From Bacteroidota bacterium (lineage in GTDB: Bacteria; Bacteroidota; Bacteroidia; AKYH767-A; OLB10), in assembly GCA_018268195.1 (NCBI GenBank), contig JAFDWZ010000015.1, positions 62,001-126,000 of the forward strand: a DNA stretch of 64,000 nucleotides, read 5' to 3'. Below the pieces are notes generated by a model, which was not told the origin of the DNA, did no database searches, and saw only the letters and a list, made by a program, of their open reading frames with translations. How positions within the stretch are numbered: the first letter of the stretch is position 1; each line of letters begins with the position of its first letter. Shown one piece after another: positions 27,515-36,022 of this stretch. Position numbers and translations under genes: made by a program.

Positions 27515-28564
27515 ATGCAATTACGAAACCTTGTAAGTAAACAACTCCTGAAGAAACATTTGGCGGAAGAAACATTTAAGCGTATCACCGTTTCGTTTTA
27601 TCGCTATGTAAAATTGGGAGATGTTGAAAATTTCAGAGATCAGCTTTTTAAAGAGTTCACAGAACTAAACATTCTTGGCCGCATATATGTTGCTGCCGAA
27701 GGAGTGAATGCACAAATTTGTGTGCCCGAACATAACTGGAAATCGTTTACCGACTTACTTGACGGTAACTCCTTTCTTAAAGATGTTCCTTTGAAAATTG
27801 CTGTAGAGGATGACGGAAAATCTTTTTATAAACTGATTGTCCGTATTAAAAACAAAATAGTTGCTGATGGGCTTAATGACAATGCTTTTGATGTAAGCAA
27901 TGTGGGCAAACATTTATCGGCAAAAGAGTTTAACGAAGCCTTAGAAAGTCCCGACACCATTGTGGTGGATATGCGCAATCATTACGAAAGTGAGGTAGGT
28001 TATTTTGAAAATGCCTTAAAACCCGATGCCGATACTTTTCGAGATGCGCTTCCTAAAGCACTTGAAATGACTAAGGATAATAAGGATAAAAAAATACTTC
28101 TTTACTGTACCGGAGGAATACGCTGTGAAAAAGCAAGTGCTTATTTCAAGCATCATGGTTACACGGATGTAAATCAGCTTTACGGAGGTATCATACAGTA
28201 TGCAAGAGATATTAAATCTGAAAAACTTGGGAATAAATATCGAGGGAAAAATTTTGTTTTTGATGAACGGATGGGCGAGCGTATCAGCGATGAGATTGTA
28301 AGCACATGCCATCAATGTGGTGAACCGTGTGATACACATGTGAACTGCGCCAATGACGATTGCCATCTTTTGTTTATTCAGTGTGATGCCTGCAAGGAGA
28401 AATATCAGGGCTGTTGCACGGTTGAATGTCAGACAATCGTTAATCTGCCATTGGAAGAGCAAAAAAAATTACGCAAAGGCAAAAAGAAAGACAACGCACA
28501 TGCTGTTTATAAAAGCAGACTTCGTCCTGATTTGAAGCAACTGTTATCCGATAAAAAACACTGA
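27515..28564 (+). CDS. trhO: tRNA uridine(34) hydroxylase TrhO (YceA), rhodanese family
   Basis: 349 residues. The N-terminal acylphosphatase-like domain (about 20-120) is followed by a rhodanese domain with VVDMRNHYESEVG (150-162) and the loop LLYCTGGIRCEKA (active-site C198, second C204). A C-terminal cysteine-rich part (CHQCGEPCDTHVNC then CDACKEKYQGCC) probably binds zinc. TrhO adds a hydroxyl to uridine 34 of some tRNAs in the cytoplasm using O2. Many relatives are annotated only as rhodanese-related sulfurtransferases. Monocistronic, convergent with the LutB-like gene. Confidence 0.93.
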   Translation: MQLRNLVSKQLLKKHLAEETFKRITVSFYRYVKLGDVENFRDQLFKEFTELNILGRIYVAAEGVNAQICVPEHNWKSFTDLLDGNSFLKDVPLKIAVEDDGKSFYKLIVRIKNKIVADGLNDNAFDVSNVGKHLSAKEFNEALESPDTIVVDMRNHYESEVGYFENALKPDADTFRDALPKALEMTKDNKDKKILLYCTGGIRCEKASAYFKHHGYTDVNQLYGGIIQYARDIKSEKLGNKYRGKNFVFDERMGERISDEIVSTCHQCGEPCDTHVNCANDDCHLLFIQCDACKEKYQGCCTVECQTIVNLPLEEQKKLRKGKKKDNAHAVYKSRLRPDLKQLLSDKKH

Positions 28565-28568
28565 AGAT

Positions 28569-29729
28569 TTATTTTAATGCCAATCTTTCGCGCCACTGTT
28601 GGTTGAAAGAAACGGGTGCAACCTCCGGAAGTTTGCGGATTCCTGTTTTTGATTTGAGAAAAAGTGTTTCAATACAATAACGCATAGGGTTCACTGCCTT
28701 CCAATTCATAAACTCACGCTTGAGCATAGTCTTTTTCCAAACCATATAAAAGAGCCGCTCTTTTTGTGGTCGCAGTTTTTGCTGCACCTGCACATGACGG
28801 TTTTCGAGGTTGATATCGGTGAAATCTATTCTAACCGGACAAACCACATTACACTGTCCGCACAGAGGAGTGTTGTAAGCATAGTGTCCGAAGTCTTTAT
28901 ATCCGCCAAGGGCGGGAGCTTTGGCAAACAGCAATGGGCCATAATCATTTTGGTGGCCTCCCGAAAAACCTATGCTGTGAACCACGGAACTTGATTCATG
29001 ACATGCTCCGCTATTGATACAACGAAGTAGCTGACGGAGTTTTATGTTTTCGAGTAATGCACTTCGGCCATTGTCCACCAACAACACGTACACTGCAGCA
29101 CCATGGTTTTCATTAGCAGCAGTTATCATTCTGAAGTTATTTCTGATATTCGGTTGTGTAGGATTGGCAGATAAAATGCTTATTAAAACCTCGGCATCAT
29201 AAGGCGAAGAAAGAATACTGTCAATAGGAGCAAGGTACAATGTCACATCTTCCGATGCAGACTGTCGTAGCATTGTCTCCGATTCATCTCTGGAAATGAT
29301 TGTTGCAGGCTCTGATGTAATAAATGTTGCATCACGCACCAGCATTTTTTTTCCATTCACCGATTCTGATAACGGAAGATTCAACTCCTGTTGCAAACGG
29401 GAATTTACTTCAATATTTGAAAGATTGTATTTTCGTGCAATGGTGTTTATCTCCTGTAAAGTCTGTTCGCTATCGAGCGCCCAAAGCACTTTTATACCGG
29501 CTTTAATACAATTTGCTTCAAACGCTATAAGTAGTTTGTCAATACTTTCAACTGATTTCCAACGAATGTATGCGGCACGTTTGGTTGCAAGCTCATAATC
29601 GGAGAAAAGAGTGTTGTTGTTTTTCCTTCGTTGGTTCTGATGAGCAATTGCTTGTTCAAAACGCTGTCTGGTTTTTCCTTCCTTTAAAGTATCGGCTACT
29701 GTTTTTCTAAATTCTGTTTCTTTCAACAT
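28569..29729 (-). CDS. LutB-like iron-sulfur protein with degenerate first cluster
   Basis: 386 residues, about 80-90 shorter than typical LutB (about 470). The LUD-type start (AAYIRWKSVESIDKLLIAFE, then GIKVLWALDS) and the end CGQCNVVCPVRIDFTDINLE match the lactate-oxidation iron-sulfur subunit. In LutB the first cluster motif is CxxCxxCxxxCP; here it reads CINSGACHESSSV, so two of four cysteines are replaced by Ser. Part of the LUD domain also appears missing. No lutA or lutC is next to it. It may be a decaying or repurposed relative that keeps one 4Fe-4S site. Function unknown. Confidence 0.75.
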   Translation of the reverse strand: MLKETEFRKTVADTLKEGKTRQRFEQAIAHQNQRRKNNNTLFSDYELATKRAAYIRWKSVESIDKLLIAFEANCIKAGIKVLWALDSEQTLQEINTIARKYNLSNIEVNSRLQQELNLPLSESVNGKKMLVRDATFITSEPATIISRDESETMLRQSASEDVTLYLAPIDSILSSPYDAEVLISILSANPTQPNIRNNFRMITAANENHGAAVYVLLVDNGRSALLENIKLRQLLRCINSGACHESSSVVHSIGFSGGHQNDYGPLLFAKAPALGGYKDFGHYAYNTPLCGQCNVVCPVRIDFTDINLENRHVQVQQKLRPQKERLFYMVWKKTMLKREFMNWKAVNPMRYCIETLFLKSKTGIRKLPEVAPVSFNQQWRERLALK

Positions 29730-29744
29730 GGCAAATATTTTTTA

Positions 29745-31124
29745 TTACAAACCATATTTATCTATCAGATATATCATTGCTGCCATGGTTGCAGCCCCCA
29801 GTTGTAATTCCCTTCTGTTTACGTTTTCGAAAACATCATTAGGATTGTGGTGAATATCGAAGTAACGTTGTGTATCAGGAAAAAGCCCTAGTAAAAAAGT
29901 ATTTTGTTTGAGCAGAGGACCTATATCCACACCTCCACCTTCTAATTCAAAACTATGAATCATATAAGGAGCAAATAAGTGCTTCCATTTAAGAATTTTT
30001 TCTCTTTGCAATGAATCGCCTTTCATAAAAAACCCTCTGGGTGTAAATCCTCCGGCATCTGATTCAATTGCGGCAATATGTTTCTCTTTGTTTTGTAAAG
30101 AAAGTTCAGCATATTTTTTTCCTCCTCTATTGCCATTCTCTTCATTCATAAAAGCAACTGCACGAATGTTATGTCTGGGAACTACTCCTGCTTTTTTCAA
30201 TAAATTAAGCACCTCCATTGACTGAACAACACCGGCACCATCATCATGAGCACCTTCTCCGATATCCCAGGAATCAAGGTGACCACCAACCACAAGATAC
30301 TCGTCTTTGAATTCGCTGCCATTAAGCTGGCCTACCACATTATAAGAAGGTGCATCAGGCAACATCTTACAGTGCATTTCGAGTTTTATTTTCAGTGATG
30401 GGTCTTTTTTAAGCATTAACGAAAGCTTTTCTGCATCATTGGTACTGATAGCACAAGCAGGAATTTTTTGGACACTGTCAGCATAATTCATTACTCCTGT
30501 ATGAGGAAAATCGTCCAACGATGGATTTACCGAACGGATAATAACTGCAATAGCACCAAGAGGCGCTGTTTTAACAGCACAAGCCCAGCGTATCATAAAT
30601 GCATTATCGTATGCTTCAAACGTATTTGCCTTTTTTGCATCCATACGTTCATTCAGAAAAACAATTTTCCCTTTGATGGCCTCAGGGGAAATGTTATCAA
30701 GAGCCTCTAGCGATTCCACCTCTGTTACCCCTGCTAACAGCGGGCTATTACCTGTTCCGACACTGCCTCCGAGAGCCAGAACATTCAGTGGAATAATGTT
30801 TCTTGATTTAGAGGGAAATATGGTTGCTTTTTCGCGTTCACCTCTCTGCCAGTGTGGTACCATCACATCCTGTTTAAACACGGTATCTGCACCAAAATCT
30901 TTCATTGATTTTTCTGTCCAGCGTACTGCTGCCTCTGCCTGCGGTGAGCCGCTCAGCCGGTTTCCTATATTTTTGCAAAGAACCCTGAGGTGGTTATAGG
31001 CCTCTCCCTTTTCCAATGATTCATCAAAAATTTTGCGAATTATCAATGAATCCTCCTTTTGCGCCTGAGAATAAAATGAAAAAGATAAAAACACAACAAT
31101 TGCCAGAATATATTTCATTTCCAT
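29745..31124 (-). CDS. Secreted M28 family metallopeptidase
   Basis: 459 residues. A Sec signal peptide lies at about 1-21 (YILAIVVFLSFSFYSQAQ). A PA-like insert precedes the peptidase domain, where VVGGHLDSWDIGEGAHDDGAG (about 275-295) holds the first two zinc ligands and NEENGNRGG the catalytic Glu. The family cuts amino acids or small peptides from protein ends (carboxypeptidase Q-like). It probably acts outside the cytoplasm. It lies 15 bp from the start of the LutB-like gene; whether the two are co-transcribed is unclear. Confidence 0.93.
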   Translation of the reverse strand: MEMKYILAIVVFLSFSFYSQAQKEDSLIIRKIFDESLEKGEAYNHLRVLCKNIGNRLSGSPQAEAAVRWTEKSMKDFGADTVFKQDVMVPHWQRGEREKATIFPSKSRNIIPLNVLALGGSVGTGNSPLLAGVTEVESLEALDNISPEAIKGKIVFLNERMDAKKANTFEAYDNAFMIRWACAVKTAPLGAIAVIIRSVNPSLDDFPHTGVMNYADSVQKIPACAISTNDAEKLSLMLKKDPSLKIKLEMHCKMLPDAPSYNVVGQLNGSEFKDEYLVVGGHLDSWDIGEGAHDDGAGVVQSMEVLNLLKKAGVVPRHNIRAVAFMNEENGNRGGKKYAELSLQNKEKHIAAIESDAGGFTPRGFFMKGDSLQREKILKWKHLFAPYMIHSFELEGGGVDIGPLLKQNTFLLGLFPDTQRYFDIHHNPNDVFENVNRRELQLGAATMAAMIYLIDKYGL

Positions 31125-31237
31125 TAATTTGGCTGTGAAAATAATAAAGACACCAACAGTATTTTCTGACTTAATAAATAGTTTTCAGCAAACAAGTACC
31201 CATATAATTCGTTTAAAAGATAAAATTCAATAAATCC

Positions 31238-31618
31238 ATGTCGCACAAAAGTTATCATGCAGGATGTTGTAATATTGGCGAAAAGGAAGTACATGTAAGG
31301 CAGAAGTTTTTATATTTATTTCTTGTTGTTTCCGCTATACTTACTATTGCCGTGCGATTAGCTTGTGCAAAATGGCTTGCTGTATTGCTGTTTATTGCTG
31401 CTTTTGCAACCATTATTTTGTTTATTGAAGTACTAACACGCTTTTGTGTATTATTCGCTTTTTTTAGTCTTCATAACTTTAAGGAACTGGGAAACCTTGA
31501 AAGTGTGGAGGATCGCCAATGCAGAAAAAAAGATATTGTAAAGGCAACGAATCTCGTTTTCCTTTCGTTGGTTGCGGCATTGTTATATACCTGGGTTATA
31601 TACCGTATCAGTTGTTGA
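31238..31618 (+). CDS. Small membrane protein of unknown function
   Basis: 126 residues. The N-terminus SHKSYHAGCCNIGEKEV carries a His-x2-Gly-Cys-Cys type motif that may bind metal. Three hydrophobic stretches follow (about 24-43, 46-70 and 104-122), consistent with an inner-membrane protein. I do not recognise the family. It is divergent from the M28 peptidase and lies upstream of the nos promoter region, but about 220 bp separates it from that operon, so no functional link is implied. Confidence 0.65.
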   Translation: MSHKSYHAGCCNIGEKEVHVRQKFLYLFLVVSAILTIAVRLACAKWLAVLLFIAAFATIILFIEVLTRFCVLFAFFSLHNFKELGNLESVEDRQCRKKDIVKATNLVFLSLVAALLYTWVIYRISC

Positions 31619-31756
31619 AGCTGTTGTAAGAAAAGCTACCCCATCAAAAGCCCTTAATTGCTTTTAATTGTACTGATAATTATTTGTTTTTCATTGATCA
31701 CCAAAAGGTTGTTTTACTTGTTTTTCCTTATTATCAGATAATAATCAAATAATTTG

Positions 31757-31770
31757 TTGATAATTATCAT
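31757..31770. promoter_or_regulatory. FNR/DNR-like inverted repeat upstream of the nos operon
   Basis: TTGATAATTATCAT matches the Crp/Fnr-family consensus TTGATnnnnATCAA at 9 of 10 fixed bases. Its centre is about 45 bp upstream of the TAnnTTTG element at 31805-31812. nos genes are often activated by FNR, DNR or NosR-type regulators under low oxygen, so this is a plausible control site. Confidence 0.5.
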
Positions 31771-31804
31771 CTGAAAAAACCATGCCTCCTCTTCATCTCT
31801 TTTT

Positions 31805-31812
31805 TACTTTTG
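31805..31812 (+). promoter_or_regulatory. -7 promoter element TAnnTTTG for the nos operon
   Basis: TACTTTTG lies 30 bp before the cytochrome c ATG. It matches the -7 consensus exactly; the -33 region (TCTTCATC) is weak, which fits a promoter needing an activator. Confidence 0.55.
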
Positions 31813-31842
31813 TGCCGTCTTTAATATATAATCAAATTAATT

Positions 31843-32337
31843 ATGAAATCCATTAAAAATGTAACACTTAAAACTCTGGCAGTGCTTGCGGGAGTCATAG
31901 TATTTTATGCTTGTGGCAGCAGTGAACAAAAGAAAGAAGAAACTACCGACTCAAAAACATTAGTTAAAGAAGCTGAAGAAGTAAAGGCCGAAGATAACTC
32001 TAAGGGTGTAGGAAAATTTACACATGTAGATGTAAGCCCAACCCTCGACAAACAAATGGCTGATGCAGGGAAGAAAATTTATGACGTAAAATGTTCTGCC
32101 TGCCATCGTTTAACAGATGAAAAATTAGTGGGTCCGGGATGGAAAAATGTAACTAAAACACGAACAGCCGAATGGATTATGAATTTCGCTACAAACCCCG
32201 ATGAAATGCTTGATACCGATGCTATAGCACAAGGATTACTGGAAGAGTGTTTGGTTCGTATGCCTAATCAGGGATTGTCGGATGATGATGCCAGACATGT
32301 TTACGAATTTATGCGTGAAAATGACGGAGTAAAATAA
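31843..32337 (+). CDS. Lipoprotein monoheme c-type cytochrome of the nos operon
   Basis: 164 residues. A lipoprotein signal ends at C24 (VFYACGSS). A charged linker leads to a cytochrome c domain with the heme motif CSACH at 84-88 and a likely axial Met in VRMPNQG (about 139). It is probably anchored to the periplasmic face and carries electrons to NosZ. It is the first gene of the nos operon, 28 bp before nosZ. In clade II nos clusters, c-type cytochromes take the place of the NosR path; this one fits that pattern. Confidence 0.88.
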   Translation: MKSIKNVTLKTLAVLAGVIVFYACGSSEQKKEETTDSKTLVKEAEEVKAEDNSKGVGKFTHVDVSPTLDKQMADAGKKIYDVKCSACHRLTDEKLVGPGWKNVTKTRTAEWIMNFATNPDEMLDTDAIAQGLLEECLVRMPNQGLSDDDARHVYEFMRENDGVK

Positions 32338-32365
32338 CTATTGGAACTAAATTTATAAATATAAT

Positions 32366-34357
32366 ATGAGACAATCTGAATTAAAAACGCTGGCGCTTCT
32401 TGCAATAGCGTTTGCAACAACCGTCTTCTCCTGTAAACCCAAAAACGTAAGTACAACTACGTCAGGAGATGCTGCACAAAAAGTCTATGTGGCTCCCGGC
32501 AAATACGATGAGTTTTACAACTTCGTTTCCGGTGGTTTCAGCGGACAGATGGCCGTTTATGGCATTCCTTCGGGAAGACTTTTTAAAGTTATTCCTGTAT
32601 TCTCTGTAGATCCGGAAAAGGGATATGGCTACAGTGAAGAAACAAAGCCAATGCTTAACACATCGCATGGTTTTGTTCCTTGGGACGATTTACACCACAT
32701 CGCATTATCAGAAACAGATGGTGTGCATGATGGTCGCTGGGCTTTTGGAAACGGAAATAACACTCCCCGCATTGCGCGAATTGATATGAAGACTTTCAAA
32801 ACAGCAGAAATCCTTGAAATTCCTAACAGTGCCGGAAACCACTCTTCTCCGTTTATAACAGAGAACTCAGAATACGTTATTGCAGGAACTCGTTTTGCTG
32901 TTCCTATGCCTGATAGCGATATGGATGTTCCTATCAATACTTATAAAGATAATTTTAAAGCTACTGTAAGCTTAATCAGCGTTGATAAAGAAAGTGGAAA
33001 AATGAATATCGCTTTCCAAATTCTGTTACCCGGGGTTGACTTTGACCTTGCAAGAGCAGGAAAAGGAAAATCACATGGTTGGTTTTTTGTAAGTTGCTAT
33101 AATACCGAGAGAGCTAATACGCTTCTTGAAGTTAACTCCACCAAAAATGATAAAGACTTTATCATGGCTGTGAATTGGAAAAAAGCTGAAGAATACGCAA
33201 AAGCAGGCAAGGGTGTTAAGAAGAGTGTGAATTATGCTCATAATACCTATAATGATAATACCCACTCTGCTACTTCTGTAATGGAAAAAGAAGTGTTAAT
33301 GCTGGATCCAAAAGATTGTCCTGATATGATTTATTTTATGCCATGTCCTAAAAACCCACATGGTTGTGATACCGATCCAACAGGTGAATACATTGTAGGT
33401 AGCGGTAAACTTGCTGCTGTAATTCCGGTATTCTCTTTCACAAAAATGCTGGACGCTATTGACAAAAAGACTTTTGAAGGTAGCTATGCCGGAATCCCTG
33501 TATTAAAATATGATGCCGTATTACATGGTGAAGTTAAAAAGCCGGGATTAGGACCTTTGCATACAGAGTTTGATGCCAATGGAAATGCTTATACATCTAT
33601 GTTCGTATCGTCAGAAGTAGTTAAATGGCGTATAAGTGATCTTCAGGTGTTGGATCGTGTTCCAACTTACTACTCCGTAGGTCACCTGAGTGTACCCGGT
33701 GGTCCAACTAAAAAGCCATGGGGTAAATATCTTATCGCTTATAATAAGATTACCAAAGACCGTTACCTGCCAACAGGTCCTGAGTTGTGTCAAAGTGCAC
33801 AGCTTTATGACATCAGTGGTGATAAAATGAAACTTCTTCTCGATTTCCCAACAATTGGTGAGCCTCACTATGCTGAAGCTATACCAGCTGATATGGTATC
33901 TAAAAACTCAGTGAAGTTTTTCAAGATAGAAGAGAACAAAAATCCTTATGTAACAATGGGTGAAAAAGAAGCAAAGGTTGAGCGTAAAGGAAATGAAGTG
34001 CATGTTTATTTAACAGCAATACGTTCACACCTTACTCCTGATAATATTGAAGGTGTTAAATTAGGTGATGTGGTTTACTTCCACGTAACCAACCTTGAAC
34101 AAGATTGGGATGTACCACACGGATTTGCAGTAAAAGGAGCAAACAATGCTGAGTTACTTGTTATGCCTGGTGAAACACAAACATTGATGTGGAAACCGGA
34201 GAAAGTAGGTGTGTATCCAATATATTGTACTGACTTCTGTTCTGCGCTCCATCAGGAAATGCAGGGTTATATCAGAATCAGTGCTCCGGGTAAAAATGTT
34301 CCCTTAACATTTAGCACCGGAACAAATCAACCAAAATTAGAAGAAGATAAATTTTAA
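32366..34357 (+). CDS. nosZ: Nitrous-oxide reductase NosZ, Sec-type (clade II)
   Basis: 663 residues. The N-terminus is a Sec-type lipoprotein-like signal (ATTVFSC, C23) with no twin-arginine motif, which marks the clade II (atypical) enzyme. The seven-bladed propeller carries the CuZ site and conserved DPKDCPDMIYFMPCPKNPHG. The C-terminal cupredoxin holds the CuA site C621-x3-C625-x3-H629-x2-M632 (CTDFCSALHQEM). It reduces N2O to N2, the last step of denitrification, in the periplasm. Followed by a strong hairpin and then the accessory genes. Confidence 0.97.
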   Translation: MRQSELKTLALLAIAFATTVFSCKPKNVSTTTSGDAAQKVYVAPGKYDEFYNFVSGGFSGQMAVYGIPSGRLFKVIPVFSVDPEKGYGYSEETKPMLNTSHGFVPWDDLHHIALSETDGVHDGRWAFGNGNNTPRIARIDMKTFKTAEILEIPNSAGNHSSPFITENSEYVIAGTRFAVPMPDSDMDVPINTYKDNFKATVSLISVDKESGKMNIAFQILLPGVDFDLARAGKGKSHGWFFVSCYNTERANTLLEVNSTKNDKDFIMAVNWKKAEEYAKAGKGVKKSVNYAHNTYNDNTHSATSVMEKEVLMLDPKDCPDMIYFMPCPKNPHGCDTDPTGEYIVGSGKLAAVIPVFSFTKMLDAIDKKTFEGSYAGIPVLKYDAVLHGEVKKPGLGPLHTEFDANGNAYTSMFVSSEVVKWRISDLQVLDRVPTYYSVGHLSVPGGPTKKPWGKYLIAYNKITKDRYLPTGPELCQSAQLYDISGDKMKLLLDFPTIGEPHYAEAIPADMVSKNSVKFFKIEENKNPYVTMGEKEAKVERKGNEVHVYLTAIRSHLTPDNIEGVKLGDVVYFHVTNLEQDWDVPHGFAVKGANNAELLVMPGETQTLMWKPEKVGVYPIYCTDFCSALHQEMQGYIRISAPGKNVPLTFSTGTNQPKLEEDKF

Positions 34358-34364
34358 TTTAACT

Positions 34365-34401
34365 ATCACCTCATTGCTATGTTCAATAGCAATGAGGTGA
34401 T
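34365..34401 (+). terminator. Strong intercistronic hairpin between nosZ and the fasciclin gene
   Basis: A perfect 16-bp stem (ATCACCTCATTGCTAT / ATAGCAATGAGGTGAT) with a 5-nt loop begins 7 bp after the nosZ stop. No T run follows, so it is unlikely to be a full terminator. It could protect the nosZ mRNA end or reduce read-through so NosZ is made in excess over the assembly proteins. Confidence 0.75.
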
Positions 34402-34416
34402 TAATACCAAAACGCA

Positions 34417-34983
34417 ATGAAAAAGTACAGATTTTATTCTTTAGCATTAGTTGCTGCATTAACTTATGCATGTAACAGTCCTGCTCCTGAAAACAAAACA
34501 GAAGCGGGAAGTACCACACAGGAAGCTCCCGTTGGTGGGCAAGAGGCCGTTCAGGATAACGACTCACAAAAAGATGTAGTAAAGATTGCCATAGGATCAG
34601 CAGATCATACCACTCTGGTTGCTGCACTTAAGCAAGCTGATTTAGTTACTGTATTATCCAATGCAGGACCTTTTACGGTTTTTGCTCCTACCAACGAAGC
34701 CTTTAATAAATTACCTAAAGGTACCGTTGAAGACCTGATGAAACCGGAAAACAAAGCAAAACTTCAGGACATTCTGGAATACCATGTATCAGTAGGTGTA
34801 TTTAAACCCGAAATGTTTCAGGATGGTCAAACCATCAATCAGGCTAATTCAAAAAACATTAGTCTTTCTGTAAAAGATGGTAAGATTATGGTTAATAATC
34901 AAGCTAATATTATTGCATCAATTCCTGCTGCCAATGGCATTATACATGTTATTGATGCTGTATTAGTGCCAACAGACCATTAA
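34417..34983 (+). CDS. Fasciclin-domain lipoprotein in the nos operon
   Basis: 188 residues. A lipoprotein signal ends at C19 (ALTYACNS). After a low-complexity linker comes one fasciclin (FAS1) domain (about 50-187) with the family signatures GPFTVFAPTNEAFNKLPKGT, ILEYHVSVG and the C-terminal NGIIHVIDAVLVP. FAS1 domains mediate adhesion or protein binding on surfaces. Its place between nosZ and nosL suggests an accessory role such as docking periplasmic Nos proteins or their electron donor, but nothing in the sequence shows copper binding. Not part of the classical nos set. Confidence 0.9.
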   Translation: MKKYRFYSLALVAALTYACNSPAPENKTEAGSTTQEAPVGGQEAVQDNDSQKDVVKIAIGSADHTTLVAALKQADLVTVLSNAGPFTVFAPTNEAFNKLPKGTVEDLMKPENKAKLQDILEYHVSVGVFKPEMFQDGQTINQANSKNISLSVKDGKIMVNNQANIIASIPAANGIIHVIDAVLVPTDH

Positions 34984-35012
34984 AAAAACATTTTGTCAAA
35001 CACCCCTTTCTT

Positions 35013-35591
35013 ATGCAAAAATTAAGTAGTCTTTCAAGAGTCATTGTTGCGCTAAGTTCATTATCTATCATCATTACTTTTTTTATACCGTTTTGGCGGA
35101 TAGATTTATTTGCTCCACAATATCCGGAAGGGCTTACGATGAAAATCTGGTTTTATAAACTTACCGGTGATGTTGATATTATTAATGGTTTGAACCATTA
35201 CATCGGTATGAAAAAAATCAGCGTAACCATGTTCCCTGAGTTTACATACCTCGTATATGTAGTAGCGGCATTCATTCTCTATGGATTATTAGCTGCAATT
35301 ACAGGAAGCCGTAAACTGTTATTCAGTTACCTGGTTGTGTCCGCTTTAGGTGGTATTTTGGCTCTATACGATTTTTATCAATGGACTTATGATTACGGGC
35401 ATAACCTCAGCGATGATGCACCAATTAAAGTTCCGGGTATGGCCTATCAGCCTCCGATAATTGGTCATAAACAACTGTTGAACTTTGATGCATTTTCAAT
35501 GCCTGATTTAGGCGGTTACATCGTTGTTGCTTCTGTTGTTATTGCAGGTATTGTATGGTTTATTGAATGGAGAAAACACAAAGCTGCATAA
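35013..35591 (+). CDS. Membrane protein of unknown function in the nos operon
   Basis: 192 residues with about four membrane helices (about 9-27, 71-92, 96-118 and 167-185). Between helices 1 and 2 is a loop with IDLFAPQYPEGLTMKIW; between 3 and 4 a loop with YQPPIIGHKQLLNF. No cofactor motif is obvious apart from scattered His. I do not recognise a named family. The stop codon overlaps the nosL ATG by one base, so it is co-translated with nosL and probably helps nitrous-oxide reduction or copper loading. Role unknown. Confidence 0.8.
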   Translation: MQKLSSLSRVIVALSSLSIIITFFIPFWRIDLFAPQYPEGLTMKIWFYKLTGDVDIINGLNHYIGMKKISVTMFPEFTYLVYVVAAFILYGLLAAITGSRKLLFSYLVVSALGGILALYDFYQWTYDYGHNLSDDAPIKVPGMAYQPPIIGHKQLLNFDAFSMPDLGGYIVVASVVIAGIVWFIEWRKHKAA

Positions 35592-36022
35592 TGAATAAAT
35601 GGGGTTTTCTTTTGTTGTTATTTATTGTTGTATCCTGTACTCAACAACCAGAACCACTTATTGCAGGTAAAGACAGTTGTTATCATTGCAAAATGCCGGT
35701 AGCCGATACCCGCTTTGGGGCTGAACTTATTACCAATAAGGGACGCATTTACAAATTTGATGATATAAACTGCATGATACTGTGGAAAAACCAGCCCGAA
35801 AACAAAGATTTGAAATTTAATAATGTTCTTGTTGTAAATTACTTTGATAAAACTGATTTGTTAGAAGCGGCAAATGCCATTTTCATAAAAAGTGCCGATA
35901 TTCGCACTCCAATGAACAGTGGGTTTGCTGCTTTTAAATCAGAAGAGAATGCGCGAAAGGTTTTAAATGAATACGGAGGAGATATTTTTAATTGGGAAAA
36001 AGTTGTGGCAACATATCCTTAA
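35591..36022 (+). CDS. nosL: NosL copper chaperone lipoprotein
   Basis: 143 residues from the ATG at 35591, which follows the upstream stop directly; the longer frame start at 35567 would lie inside the previous gene. A lipoprotein signal ends at VVSC. The copper-binding motif CYHCKM and the following VADTRFGAELITNKG are characteristic of NosL, which delivers Cu(I) for the CuZ centre of NosZ in the periplasm. Two-gene coupling with the unknown membrane protein upstream and overlap with the presumed start of nosD downstream. Confidence 0.93.
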   Translation: MNKWGFLLLLFIVVSCTQQPEPLIAGKDSCYHCKMPVADTRFGAELITNKGRIYKFDDINCMILWKNQPENKDLKFNNVLVVNYFDKTDLLEAANAIFIKSADIRTPMNSGFAAFKSEENARKVLNEYGGDIFNWEKVVATYP

